Of a stretch of 64,000 nucleotides of DNA, positions 1 through 8,151 are shown piece by piece. The translations under genes were made by a program, and so were the position numbers. Origin of the DNA: Solirubrobacteraceae bacterium. GTDB taxonomy: Bacteria > Actinomycetota > Thermoleophilia > Solirubrobacterales > Solirubrobacteraceae. How positions within the stretch are numbered: position 1 is the stretch's first letter; each line of letters opens with the position of its first letter. Location: positions 1 to 64,000 of the forward strand of contig JADGPP010000010.1 in assembly GCA_017882375.1 (NCBI GenBank), written 5' to 3'. The notes below the pieces were generated by a model. That model saw nothing but the letters and a program-made list of their open reading frames with translations, was not told the origin of the DNA and ran no database searches.

Positions 1-163
1 GTCTCTCGACGACAAACCGGGGCCTGCTACCGGGCACTCCGGCGTCTACCCGGACCGGACTCTCACCGGCCAGCCTGATCCAGCTTCCAAGGCGCAACAC
101 GGCGCCCATCGTAGAGGCGAGTGCAAGCGGCCACCGGACGCGGCACTCGCTACCGTCCGGAGC

Positions 164-808
164 GTGGCCCGCGGCAGCCTGATCACGATCGAGGGGCTCG
201 ACGGCGCCGGCAAGTCGACGCTCGCAAGGGCGCTCGTGGAGGCGATCGCCGCGCGCGGGCAACGCGTCGAGCTGCTGCGCGAGCCGGGCGGAGTCGATGT
301 ATCCGAGCGCATTCGCGCGCTCGTCAAGGATCCGGCGCTCGCCGTCGCGCCGCGAGCCGAGGCGCTGCTGTACGCGGCTGCGCGCGCGCAGCTGGTCGAC
401 GAGCGCCTGGCGCCGCTGCTGGCAGACGGCGCGATCGTGCTGCTCGACCGCTACGTCGACTCTTCGCTGGCCTACCAGGGCGCCGCGCGGGGGCTCGGCG
501 TCGAGCGCGTACGCGAGATCAACCGCTTCGCGACCGGACCGCTGCAGCCCGACCGCACGCTGCTGCTGCGCATCACACCGGCCGCCGGCCGCGCCAGGCA
601 GGTGCAGCGCGCCGAATCGCCCGATCGGCTGGAGAGCGAGGACGAGAGCTTCTTCGCGCGCATCGCCGCCGCCTACGACGAGCTCGCGCGCTCAGAGCCC
701 GAGCGCATTCGCGTGCTCGACGCGAGCCTTGCGCCCGAGCGCGTGCTCGCCGACGCGCTCGCAGAGCTCGACGATCTGCTCGCGCCCACAGGCCGCACGC
801 CGGGTTAG
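164..808 (+). CDS. tmk: Thymidylate kinase (dTMP kinase)
   Basis: Phosphorylates dTMP to dTDP with ATP, in the cytoplasmic dTTP pathway. The 214-residue length is normal for the family. Visible motifs are the P-loop GLDGAGKST at residues 11-19, the EPGG motif at 40-43 and the LDRYVDSSLAYQG stretch around 94-106 that carries the DR(Y/H) signature. The GTG at 164 is chosen because the P-loop then lies about ten residues in, as usual. TACCGT at 151-156 lies eight bases upstream and could be a -10 box for a nearly leaderless mRNA. The following small gene begins one base after the stop, suggesting co-transcription. Bases 1-163 hold no gene that I can support. Confidence 0.95.
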   Translation: MARGSLITIEGLDGAGKSTLARALVEAIAARGQRVELLREPGGVDVSERIRALVKDPALAVAPRAEALLYAAARAQLVDERLAPLLADGAIVLLDRYVDSSLAYQGAARGLGVERVREINRFATGPLQPDRTLLLRITPAAGRARQVQRAESPDRLESEDESFFARIAAAYDELARSEPERIRVLDASLAPERVLADALAELDDLLAPTGRTPG

Positions 809-809
809 C

Positions 810-1430
810 ATGGGCGCGGTGATGGCCCGGACGCCCCCGCCCGCACTGCACGACCGCCGTCTGTCACGCGCGCTCGCGGCCGGGCTCGCGCTGCTCGCGC
901 TCGGATCGACGATCGCCTGGGGCGGCCCCTCGATCGCGCGCGCGGCCAAGCCGGCGAGCACGCCCACGTTCCCCGTCCCGGCTTCCGCGCGAACGCCCAG
1001 CACCACAGCTGGCGCTGGCGCTGCTGGCGCTGCCACCACGCCGACCACCACGTACGCGCCCTCCGGCGGCGCGACCGCGCCGAGCAGCTCTCCCCCCGCC
1101 ACGGCGAGTACCGCCACGACGCCGCCCGCCGCGACTGCTCCGGCGACGAGCACGCCGGCGACGCCCGGCGCGCAGACGGCAGCGCCCGCGCAGAAATCAG
1201 CCGCTCGGGCGAAGGCGGGCAAAGGCGATCGCCCGCTGTCCACCGGCGCGATCGTGATCGCCGCGCTGGCCGCTCTGCTGGTGCTCGTGTGCGCCGCATG
1301 GGCGCTCGCGCGCAGCAGGGCGTTCGAGCCGCATTGGCTGCTGTCGCTGCGACACGCGATGGCCGAGGCCGGCTTTCGCGCATCGGCGACCTGGTCGGAA
1401 TTCGCCGACTGGGCACGGCTCGGGCGCTGA
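810..1430 (+). CDS. Membrane-anchored Pro/Ala/Thr-rich protein of unknown function
   Basis: I do not recognise a family. The 206-residue product has an N-terminal hydrophobic segment (about residues 21-45, possible signal or anchor), then about 100 residues extremely rich in Ala, Pro, Thr and Ser (mucin-like, probably disordered), then a basic stretch with GKGDR, a second clear transmembrane helix (about 145-168, rich in Ile/Ala/Leu/Val) and a short cytoplasmic-looking tail containing two tryptophans. The start is ATG 810, one base after the tmk stop; ATG 822 is in frame and equally possible. The layout suggests a two-pass protein with an exposed flexible linker. Function is unknown. Confidence 0.7.
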   Translation: MGAVMARTPPPALHDRRLSRALAAGLALLALGSTIAWGGPSIARAAKPASTPTFPVPASARTPSTTAGAGAAGAATTPTTTYAPSGGATAPSSSPPATASTATTPPAATAPATSTPATPGAQTAAPAQKSAARAKAGKGDRPLSTGAIVIAALAALLVLVCAAWALARSRAFEPHWLLSLRHAMAEAGFRASATWSEFADWARLGR

Positions 1431-1761
1431 CGAGTTCGCTGGCAGCGGGAAATTCTTCTCGCAACGACAACCGTCGACGCGGACGTGGCGCGACGTGCGC
1501 GAGGCGTTGCCGCGCAGCGCCTGACCCGCTGGCGCCGAGAAGCGCGAATACAAGCCGGTTTGCGCGGATTTTCGGCCATCTGGGACCTGGCTTTGGGGGT
1601 TCTCAGCGGCCCCTTTGGGTACTAAAATGAGGGGTACTTCTTGCCCCATTTCGAGTCCCGTCGTGCATGTCGTTCCGTCTGGTCTGTGCGCCACGATGCT
1701 TGACCCCATCAACAGCTCGAATGGCCGCCCGTGACGCCGGAGCAGCAGAGGAGGAAGGTCG
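1431..1761. other. 331-base intergenic leader upstream of nrdJ
   Basis: The only stretch above 300 bases without a gene. It holds a plausible promoter and inverted repeat near 1600-1651 (listed separately) and ends in a strong Shine-Dalgarno run, GAGGAGGAAGG, a few bases before the nrdJ ATG. Because nrdJ needs adenosylcobalamin I looked for a cobalamin riboswitch. I could not find a B12-box-like core or the expected long conserved leader after the promoter, so I do not call one. Confidence 0.5.
1600..1651 (+). promoter_or_regulatory. Putative nrdJ promoter with overlapping inverted repeat
   Basis: TTCTCA at 1600-1605 and TAAAAT at 1623-1628 are separated by exactly 17 bases, matching the spacing of a sigma-70 type promoter (4/6 and 5/6 to consensus). 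An interrupted inverted repeat, AAAT-GA-GGGG, nine bases, CCCC-ATTT, spans 1625-1651 and covers the expected transcription start. Such a position is typical of an operator or of a 5' hairpin. It does not resemble the NrdR box that I know. Seen by eye only. Confidence 0.4.
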
Positions 1762-4700
1762 ATGAACCCTACCCCGCACACCACCATCTCGCACGCTACG
1801 GCGTCCGGCAACGCCCTCGAGGTCAAGCGCTTTTTCAGTACGCCTGCAACGCATCCGTTCGACGCCGTCGAGTGGGAGCTGCGCGACGCGCGCATCGGCC
1901 ACGGCGACCGCGTCGCCTTCGAACAGCGCAACGTCGAGTTCCCCAAGAGCTGGTCGCAGAACGCCACGAACATCGTCGCGCAGAAGTACTTCCGCGGGCA
2001 GATCGGCAACCCGGCGCGCGAGCACTCGGTCAAGCAGATGATCGGTCGCGTGGCCGGCACGATCGCCGGCTGGGGCTCAGAGCGCGGCTACTTCGCCTCC
2101 GCCGAGGACGCCGAGACCTTCGAGCACGAGCTGACGCACATCCTGCTGCACCAGATGGCCGCGTTCAACTCGCCCGTGTGGTTCAACGTCGGCTTTGAGG
2201 AGCACCCGCAGTGCTCGGCCTGCCAGCCATATCACGCCCTCGTCTCCACCCCACGGGGCATGGTTCCGATCGGTGAGCTGGTCGAGGGGAACGACGTTGG
2301 TCGCGAGGTCTACGACGCGAACGGGATGACCCGGATCCTCGCGACGAAGGCAAACGGCCGCAAGCGCGTACTTCGCGCCCGGCTGCGCAACGGAAGCTTC
2401 GTTGAAGCAACCCCCGACCACGTCGTCAAGGCGGTCGCGGAGCGTCGCAGCCAGCCCGCCTGGCTGCGCATGGACAAGCTTGAGGTCGGGATGCGGATGC
2501 ATCTGCACCCCCACCGCGCCAAGGTGGCCGATCCGATCCGCGTGGCAGTCGGCGTGGCCGGCGACGCATCTCCGCTGGAGGAGCTCACGGAGCTTGATCG
2601 CGTCGAGGTCGCCGAAGCGGCACTGGCCGGATGGCTGCAGGCTGACGGCTTTGTCGGTCAGTACGAGGGTACAAATCGCTCGCTGACGATCGAGTTTCAA
2701 GTAGCTAACGACGACGAGTTCGATTGGGTCACGAAGAACCTGGACGTCGTCTTTCCCCAGGTTCACCGCAAGGTCCGCGACGCGGACACTCAGCACGTGC
2801 CGGTCCAGCGCATCCGCCTTTACGGTGAGGTAATTCGTGAGTTCGTGGAGCGCTGGGACCTCCTGACGCGAGGGACCGAGATACGGGTTCCCCAGCGACT
2901 CTTCACCGCGTCGCACGATGAGATCGTGGCTTACGTGCGCAGTCTCTTCCAAGCCGACGGGTATGTGTCGGTTCGCCGTGATGGCGACTACGAGAATGCT
3001 CGCGTCGGATTCGCCGTCATTGGGGAGCGCTGGACGGAGGACGTGCAGCTACTGCTCAGCGTGCTGGGCATCTACTCGAGGCGGACCCGAAAGGTCGAGG
3101 AGCGCAGCAACCGTCACGATATGCACGAGGTTGCAATCTCGATCGGCTCCGAGCGAGCACGCTTCGCCGAGCTGGTTGGCTTCGTCGGACACGAGAAGTC
3201 GAACAAGCTGCTCGAGTCGCTGGAGCTACGTAATCCCAAGCGCTGCCCCGACCTCCGTGAGGAGGAGATCGTTGCGATCGACGACCTTGGCGTGATGGAG
3301 GTCTACGACATCCAGACGGAGTCGGGCGAGTATCTCTCCAACAATGTCGCGGTCCACAACTGCTTCATCCTCAGCGTCGAGGACACGATGGAGTCGATCC
3401 TCGACTGGAACACCAAGGAGGGAATGATCTTCCGCGGCGGCTCTGGCTCGGGGATCAACCTGTCGAACATCCGCGGCTCGATGGAGCCGCTGGCCAAGGG
3501 CGGCACGGCATCGGGACCCGTCTCGTTCATGCGCGGCGCCGACTCGTGGGCGGGCACGATCAAGTCCGGCGGTAAGACCCGCCGCGCCGCCAAGATGGTC
3601 GTGCTCGACGTCGACCACCCGGACATCCGCGAGTTCATCTGGTGCAAGGCCAAGGAGGAGGACAAGGCGGCGGCGCTGCGCGACGCGGGGTTTGACATGT
3701 CGATCGACGGCGACGGCTTCAAGTCGATCCAGTACCAGAACGCCAACAACTCGGTGCGCGTGAGCGACGAATTCATGCAGGCCGTCGAGGAGGATCGCGA
3801 GTGGCAACTGACCGCGCGCTCGACAGGCGAGGTGGTCGAAACCGTGCCGGCACGTGAGCTGATGCGCGAGATCGCCGAGGCCGCCTACCGCTGCGCCGAC
3901 CCGGGCGTGCAGTACGACACGACGATCAACCGCTGGCACACGAGCCCCAACTCAGGCCGGATCAACGCGTCGAACCCGTGCTTTCCGGCAGACGCGCGCG
4001 TCCACACGACGCTGGGTCTACTGACGATCCAGGACCTGATTGAGCGCGGCGAGGCCGGTGGGGAGTTCCGCGTATACACGCATCGGGCGACTGCAGATCA
4101 ACCGGATGAGGGAGTCATCGCGACCCGGCCAGTCGCCTTCATGCGCAATGGCGTCAAGCCGATCGTGCGTTTGCGTTTCGCCAACGGCGGCGAGTTGCGC
4201 TGCACTCCAAATCACCGAATTTGGACGTTGAACCGCGGCTATGTACGAGCCGAGGAGCTGAGCGACAAGGATCGCGTCCTTCTGAACGACAGTCGTACTC
4301 CCGCGCAGGACGCGAGCTGGGCGCTTCCCGTAAAGGTTGAGGCGCCAGCCAAGTCCTTTGCTCGTGGTGGATCGGCGACCTATCGCCAGCTACCCGATCG
4401 TTGGAGTGAGGGGCTTGGAGAGCTCACAGGTCACCTGGTTGGCGACGGCTGGCTAACCGACGTACAGACGGGTTGGGTCTACGGCGGCGATGATCTCAAC
4501 GACGGCTTGGCCGACGCCCATGAGGGCCTGCTTCAGGAGTTGATCGGCGGCGTATCAAGGCAAGTGATGGACAACGGCACCGTCCAGCTGCGGGCGGGCA
4601 GTGAGGCCGTACGCGAGCTTTTCCGGGGGCTCGGCGTGACTTCGGCCCGCGCGCATGACAAGCGTGTGCCCGAGGGGATCTTCACGGCGCCAACGGAGGT

Positions 4701-6966
4701 TCAAGCCGCTTTCCTCCGGGGGCTATTCGGCGCCGACGGGTGTGTCTCGCGTGTCGAGGCTGGCGGAAAGGCCAACCGCTATGTGGGGCTCGGGAGTCGC
4801 AGCAATGGTCTCCTCAAGGATGTCCAGCGCCTGCTCTCCGCCTGGGGAGTCCGAGGACGCATCTACCGCATCACAGACGGTATACCGTCGAGCTTCTCTT
4901 ATGTCCGCAAGGATGGGACTACCGTCGAGTACGCTTCTCGCGAGGGGTTTGACCTACGTATCACCGGTAGCGACTTGGCGCGGTTCGCCGCCGAGATCGG
5001 CTTCTCGTGCCCGCGCAAGCAGGCCGGCGTTGAAAGTTTGATCGACGAGCGCGTGCTCTACCGCACGAAGGCCGGCACCACGATGGTTGCTCGCGAGGAC
5101 GACGGCCAGGAGATGGTCTACAACCTCACCGAGCCGCTGCACCACTCCTACATCGTGGACGGCGTCGTCGTGGCGAACTGCAGCGAGTACATGCACGTGG
5201 ACGACTCGGCCTGCAACCTGGCCTCGATCAACCTGATGAAGTTCCGCCGCGCCGACGGCACGCTCGACGTGCAGTCCTTCGAGCACACCGTCGACGTGAT
5301 GCTGCTCGCGCAGGAGATCATCGTCGGCCCCTCCAGCTACCCGACCGAGGGGATCGGCGTCAACGCCCGTGCGTTCCGCCAGCTCGGCCTCGGCTACGCC
5401 AACCTCGGCGCCTACCTGATGAGCAACGGCATGCCCTACGACTCGGACTCCGGCCGCGAGACGGCGGCGGCGATCACCGCGCTGATGACCGGCCGCGCCT
5501 ACCGCCGCTCGGCGGAGATCGCCGCGGCGCAGGGACCGTACGAGCGCTACGCGGAGAACGAGGACGCACACCTAAGCGTGATGCGCATGCACCGCGACGC
5601 CTCCTACGTGATCCCCGAGCAGGACAGCGCCGACGCGCAGCTGCTGGCGGCCGCGCGGCGCTCGTGGGAGGAGGCGGTCGAGCTGGGCGAGCGCCACGGC
5701 TACCGCAACGCACAATGCTCTGTCCTTGCTCCAACTGGCACCATAAGCTTTTTGATGGACTGCGATACGACGGGAGTCGAGCCGGACTTCTCGCTGGTCA
5801 AGTTCAAGGAGCTGGTCGGCGGCGGGCAGATGACGATCGTCAATCGCACGGTGCCGCTGGCGCTGCAGACGCTCGGCTACTCAGAGCAGCAGGTCGAGCA
5901 GATCGAGGCGCACCTAGCCGAGCACGACACGATCGTGGGCGCCCCCGGCCTCAAAGAGGAGCATCTGCCTGTCTTCGACGTCGCCGTCGGCGAGCGCGCG
6001 ATCTCGCACATGGGCCACATCAAGATGATGGGCGCCGTGCAGCCGTTCATCTCCGGGGCGATTTCAAAGACAATCAATATGCCTCCAACGGCGACCGTCG
6101 AGGACATCGCTGACGCCTACACGCAGGCCTGGCACCTGGGCATCAAGGCGCTGGCGATCTACCGCGACGGCTCGAAGACCGCCCAGGCGCTGCGCACCGA
6201 CGCGCAGCAAGGCGTCGACGAGCCCGCCGACGTCGACGCGATCGTCGATCAGGCGGTCACCAAGGCGCTCGCCGACGCCGGCCCGCAGCGCAAGCGCATG
6301 CCGGTCGAGCGCCAGTCGATCACGCACAAGTTCTCGATCGCCGGCCACGAGGGCTACATCACGGCGGGCATGTACAAGGACGGCTCGGTCGGCGAGATCT
6401 TCCTCACCGACATCGGCAAGGAGGGCTCGACGCTGCGCGGGATGATGAACTCGTTCGCGACGGCGATCTCGATCGCGCTGCAGTACGGCGTGCCGCTGGA
6501 GACGCTCGTGCAGAAGTTCAGCTACATGCGCTTCGAGCCGGAGGGGATCACGCAGAACCCGGAGATCCCGTTCGCCAAGTCGATGCCCGACTACATCATG
6601 CGCTGGCTGGCCTCGCGCTTTCTGGACATCGACGCGCAGCAGGAGCTCGGCATCCTCACGCCGCAGGTTCGCGCGCGTCAGGCGGCCCAGGAGGCCGCTC
6701 AGTCGATGAGCTCGTCGGACACCGCCGGCCCGGCCGCGACGGACGATCCCGAGAGCTCGCCGCAGGCGTCAGCCGGCAACGGCGGGGGCGCCAACGGCGG
6801 GTCCAGCGCGCCGGCGGCGTCCTTCACCGACACGCCGCCGGTCGTCCCGGCGCGTCTACAGGGATTCGACCTCGGTCCCGCCTGCGGACAGTGCGGCGGG
6901 ATGATGCAGCGGACGGGCTCTTGCTACACGTGCTCGTCGTGCGGCAACAACACCGGCTGCGGCTGA
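1762..6966 (+). CDS. nrdJ: Adenosylcobalamin-dependent (class II) ribonucleotide reductase containing two inteins
   Basis: Reduces ribonucleotides to deoxyribonucleotides using a cobalamin-generated thiyl radical. The precursor is 1734 residues; removing two in-frame inteins (residues 154-533 and 740-1139) leaves 954 residues, a normal NrdJ size. Extein landmarks are PQCSA/CFILSVED, GGSGSGINLSNIRG, NP/CSEYMHVDDSACNLASINL (the N-x-C-x-E radical site and, eleven residues on, a redox cysteine), the PTGTISFLMDCDTTG loop and a C-terminal zinc-ribbon-like tail with ACGQCGG and SCYTCSSCG. Near the C-terminus is a Ser/Gly/Ala-rich linker before the ribbon. The start ATG has a strong GAGGAGG ribosome site. 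No separate small subunit is encoded nearby, consistent with class II. The enzyme should be inactive until both inteins are spliced out. Confidence 0.95.
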   Translation: MNPTPHTTISHATASGNALEVKRFFSTPATHPFDAVEWELRDARIGHGDRVAFEQRNVEFPKSWSQNATNIVAQKYFRGQIGNPAREHSVKQMIGRVAGTIAGWGSERGYFASAEDAETFEHELTHILLHQMAAFNSPVWFNVGFEEHPQCSACQPYHALVSTPRGMVPIGELVEGNDVGREVYDANGMTRILATKANGRKRVLRARLRNGSFVEATPDHVVKAVAERRSQPAWLRMDKLEVGMRMHLHPHRAKVADPIRVAVGVAGDASPLEELTELDRVEVAEAALAGWLQADGFVGQYEGTNRSLTIEFQVANDDEFDWVTKNLDVVFPQVHRKVRDADTQHVPVQRIRLYGEVIREFVERWDLLTRGTEIRVPQRLFTASHDEIVAYVRSLFQADGYVSVRRDGDYENARVGFAVIGERWTEDVQLLLSVLGIYSRRTRKVEERSNRHDMHEVAISIGSERARFAELVGFVGHEKSNKLLESLELRNPKRCPDLREEEIVAIDDLGVMEVYDIQTESGEYLSNNVAVHNCFILSVEDTMESILDWNTKEGMIFRGGSGSGINLSNIRGSMEPLAKGGTASGPVSFMRGADSWAGTIKSGGKTRRAAKMVVLDVDHPDIREFIWCKAKEEDKAAALRDAGFDMSIDGDGFKSIQYQNANNSVRVSDEFMQAVEEDREWQLTARSTGEVVETVPARELMREIAEAAYRCADPGVQYDTTINRWHTSPNSGRINASNPCFPADARVHTTLGLLTIQDLIERGEAGGEFRVYTHRATADQPDEGVIATRPVAFMRNGVKPIVRLRFANGGELRCTPNHRIWTLNRGYVRAEELSDKDRVLLNDSRTPAQDASWALPVKVEAPAKSFARGGSATYRQLPDRWSEGLGELTGHLVGDGWLTDVQTGWVYGGDDLNDGLADAHEGLLQELIGGVSRQVMDNGTVQLRAGSEAVRELFRGLGVTSARAHDKRVPEGIFTAPTEVQAAFLRGLFGADGCVSRVEAGGKANRYVGLGSRSNGLLKDVQRLLSAWGVRGRIYRITDGIPSSFSYVRKDGTTVEYASREGFDLRITGSDLARFAAEIGFSCPRKQAGVESLIDERVLYRTKAGTTMVAREDDGQEMVYNLTEPLHHSYIVDGVVVANCSEYMHVDDSACNLASINLMKFRRADGTLDVQSFEHTVDVMLLAQEIIVGPSSYPTEGIGVNARAFRQLGLGYANLGAYLMSNGMPYDSDSGRETAAAITALMTGRAYRRSAEIAAAQGPYERYAENEDAHLSVMRMHRDASYVIPEQDSADAQLLAAARRSWEEAVELGERHGYRNAQCSVLAPTGTISFLMDCDTTGVEPDFSLVKFKELVGGGQMTIVNRTVPLALQTLGYSEQQVEQIEAHLAEHDTIVGAPGLKEEHLPVFDVAVGERAISHMGHIKMMGAVQPFISGAISKTINMPPTATVEDIADAYTQAWHLGIKALAIYRDGSKTAQALRTDAQQGVDEPADVDAIVDQAVTKALADAGPQRKRMPVERQSITHKFSIAGHEGYITAGMYKDGSVGEIFLTDIGKEGSTLRGMMNSFATAISIALQYGVPLETLVQKFSYMRFEPEGITQNPEIPFAKSMPDYIMRWLASRFLDIDAQQELGILTPQVRARQAAQEAAQSMSSSDTAGPAATDDPESSPQASAGNGGGANGGSSAPAASFTDTPPVVPARLQGFDLGPACGQCGGMMQRTGSCYTCSSCGNNTGCG
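2221..3360 (+). other. Intein 1 within NrdJ (380 aa, LAGLIDADG homing endonuclease)
   Basis: Begins with Cys (CQPYHALVSTPRG) and ends VAVHN before extein Cys of CFILSV, so splice junctions are well defined. The splicing block B has TPDH. Two dodecapeptide motifs, LAGWLQADGFV (Asp near precursor residue 295) and VRSLFQADGYV (Asp near 399), mark a LAGLIDADG/DOD-type homing endonuclease with both catalytic acids present. The penultimate His is present, but the block F region reads DIQTESGEYLSNN without the usual His. One sampled line (2701-2760) is 33/60 GC against 43/60 in an extein line (6241-6300), in keeping with separate ancestry. The intein precedes the cysteine that I equate with the first redox cysteine of class II enzymes. 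Confidence 0.92.
3979..5178 (+). other. Intein 2 within NrdJ (400 aa, LAGLIDADG homing endonuclease)
   Basis: Begins with Cys (CFPADARVHTTLG) directly after RINASNP and ends GVVVAN before extein CSEYMHVDD, which is the expected uninterrupted family sequence. Block B has TPNH. The endonuclease motifs are LTGHLVGDGWL (Asp near precursor residue 895) and LRGLFGADGCV (Asp near 992), both with catalytic acids. Block F has HHSYIVDG, but the penultimate residue is Ala rather than the usual His. It is not a recent copy of intein 1, since sequence outside motifs differs. The +1 extein residue is the predicted thiyl-radical cysteine, so splicing has to be precise for activity. Confidence 0.92.
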
Positions 6967-6978
6967 CCTGACGTCCGC

Positions 6979-6996
6979 GATCGGCGCTGGCCGATC
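6979..6996. terminator. Hairpin terminator between convergent nrdJ and universal stress gene
   Basis: GATCGGC and GCCGATC form a perfect 7-bp stem around a GCTG loop in the 73-base gap between two convergent stop codons. There is no T-run, as is common in high-GC actinobacteria. Its position makes it usable from both directions. Confidence 0.55.
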
Positions 6997-7039
6997 TCTG
7001 ATCGGTCGGCGTCCTCGGTCGCTCGCCGGCGTGGAGCGC

Positions 7040-7903
7040 TCAGGCGTGCAGGTGCTCGTGCGGGACGAGCAGCACCGAGCAGGCGGCCTTGTGGACGACG
7101 TGCCTGCTCACGCTGCCGATCGCGATCAGGCCGTGCAGCCGGCGACTGCTCATGACGACCAAGTGCGCGTCCAGCGTTCGGGCGGTGTCGGCGATGACCG
7201 TTCGTGCGCTGCCAGACTCGATCGTCGCGTTGCTGGAATCGCCGAAGGCTCGCTCGAGCGCTCGCGTCTGCTCGGCGATCCGATCGCGCCGCTTGCGCGA
7301 CCTGTGACCACCGGCGTGCACCAGCTGCACGCTCGCGCCCCTGGAGCGGGCCAGCCGCGCGGCGAACTCCACGAGCTGGTCGGAGCCCTCCAGCCCGTCG
7401 CTGGCAACCAGGATGGGGCCGCGAGAGGCATCGACGATCGGGAATGATCGGGCGGCCAGCAGTGGCGTGACCAGCGAGCCGACCGCGGCTGCCGTCGGTC
7501 CGCCGCCGAACATCCCGGCGGGCCACGGGGTCGTCGGCGCGCCCATCGCGAGCAGATCGTGCTCGGCGGCCCACTCGAGAATCACCTCGGCTGGAGGAGC
7601 CGCCGGATCCACCTCGACCGACGTGCTCACGCACGCGTCCTCGGTGATCTGAACGGCGCGGTCGAGTATCTCCTTCATCCGCACCGGGGCGATGGCCGGC
7701 GATCGAGCGGCGCCCGCCGACCTGAACGAGGTCACGGCCAGCAGCGTCATGTGCCCATCCGGCCCGGTCAGGGCCGCCGCCTGCTCGACCGCGGCATAAC
7801 CGCCTGGCGATCCGTCGACGGCGCAGAGGACGTTGGTGAACACCGCCGGGGAAGCGCCCGTCTCCTCGGCTTGATGCGTCTCGGTCGTCGAGTCTCCAGC
7901 CAT
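7040..7903 (-). CDS. Tandem universal stress protein (two UspA domains)
   Basis: A 287-residue protein with two UspA-like domains. Domain 1 starts near residue 21 with VFTNVLCAVDGSPGGYAAVEQA; domain 2 starts near 163 with GPILVASDGLEGSDQLVEFA and ends with IGSVSRHVVHKAACSVLLVPHE, the usual Usp C-terminal strand and partial nucleotide loop. The first domain has a degenerate loop (GMFGGGPTAAAVGSLV), so nucleotide binding, if any, is more likely in the second. Usp tandem proteins of this length are common in actinobacteria and are associated with stress or dormancy, but the ligand here is unknown. It is convergent with nrdJ and divergent from treT, with a 248-base shared upstream region. Confidence 0.9.
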   Translation of the reverse strand: MAGDSTTETHQAEETGASPAVFTNVLCAVDGSPGGYAAVEQAAALTGPDGHMTLLAVTSFRSAGAARSPAIAPVRMKEILDRAVQITEDACVSTSVEVDPAAPPAEVILEWAAEHDLLAMGAPTTPWPAGMFGGGPTAAAVGSLVTPLLAARSFPIVDASRGPILVASDGLEGSDQLVEFAARLARSRGASVQLVHAGGHRSRKRRDRIAEQTRALERAFGDSSNATIESGSARTVIADTARTLDAHLVVMSSRRLHGLIAIGSVSRHVVHKAACSVLLVPHEHLHA

Positions 7904-8033
7904 GTGGACAAACTACGCCAGCGTCCTGCGCGGGACATCCGTGCTTTCCCGATATCTCGAGCGTGTGGCGCCGCAGTGGCCAGGTGACTGCGGCGACGAA
8001 ACGCCCCGCCGAACAACGGGAAAGTGCCGGTCG

Positions 8034-8043
8034 TCTACGTAGA
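8034..8043. promoter_or_regulatory. Small perfect palindrome in usp-treT divergent region
   Basis: TCTACGTAGA is a perfect 10-bp palindrome in the 248-base region between divergent usp and treT. It could be a regulator half-site pair, but a palindrome this short may be chance. Nothing else in the region identifies the binding protein. Confidence 0.2.
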
Positions 8044-8063
8044 TTTCGCGGATATACCCGGAC

Positions 8064-8099
8064 GCGATGGCAACGTAGGGTGCGATGGCAACGTAGGGT
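8064..8099. repeat. Perfect tandem duplication of 18 bases upstream of treT
   Basis: The unit GCGATGGCAACGTAGGGT occurs twice, head to tail, with no mismatch, ending 52 bases before the treT start. It may be a recent slippage duplication or a duplicated binding site. Confidence 0.85.
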
Positions 8100-8151
8100 G
8101 GTCACACGCGGGGACGACGCAGTTCGAACGCATGGGCGGTGAGCAGACGGG

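Noticed and set aside
1652-1761. Possible cobalamin riboswitch in the nrdJ leader
   Set aside because: No B12-box-like core and too little transcript length between the likely start site and the ATG for the usual structure.
1762-6966. Large size of NrdJ as a gene fusion or misassembly
   Set aside because: Both extra segments have complete intein boundaries and LAGLIDADG motifs, and their removal restores the family sequence exactly.
8064-8099. Tandem 18-base repeat as a CRISPR remnant
   Set aside because: There is no spacer between the copies, only two copies, and no cas gene nearby.
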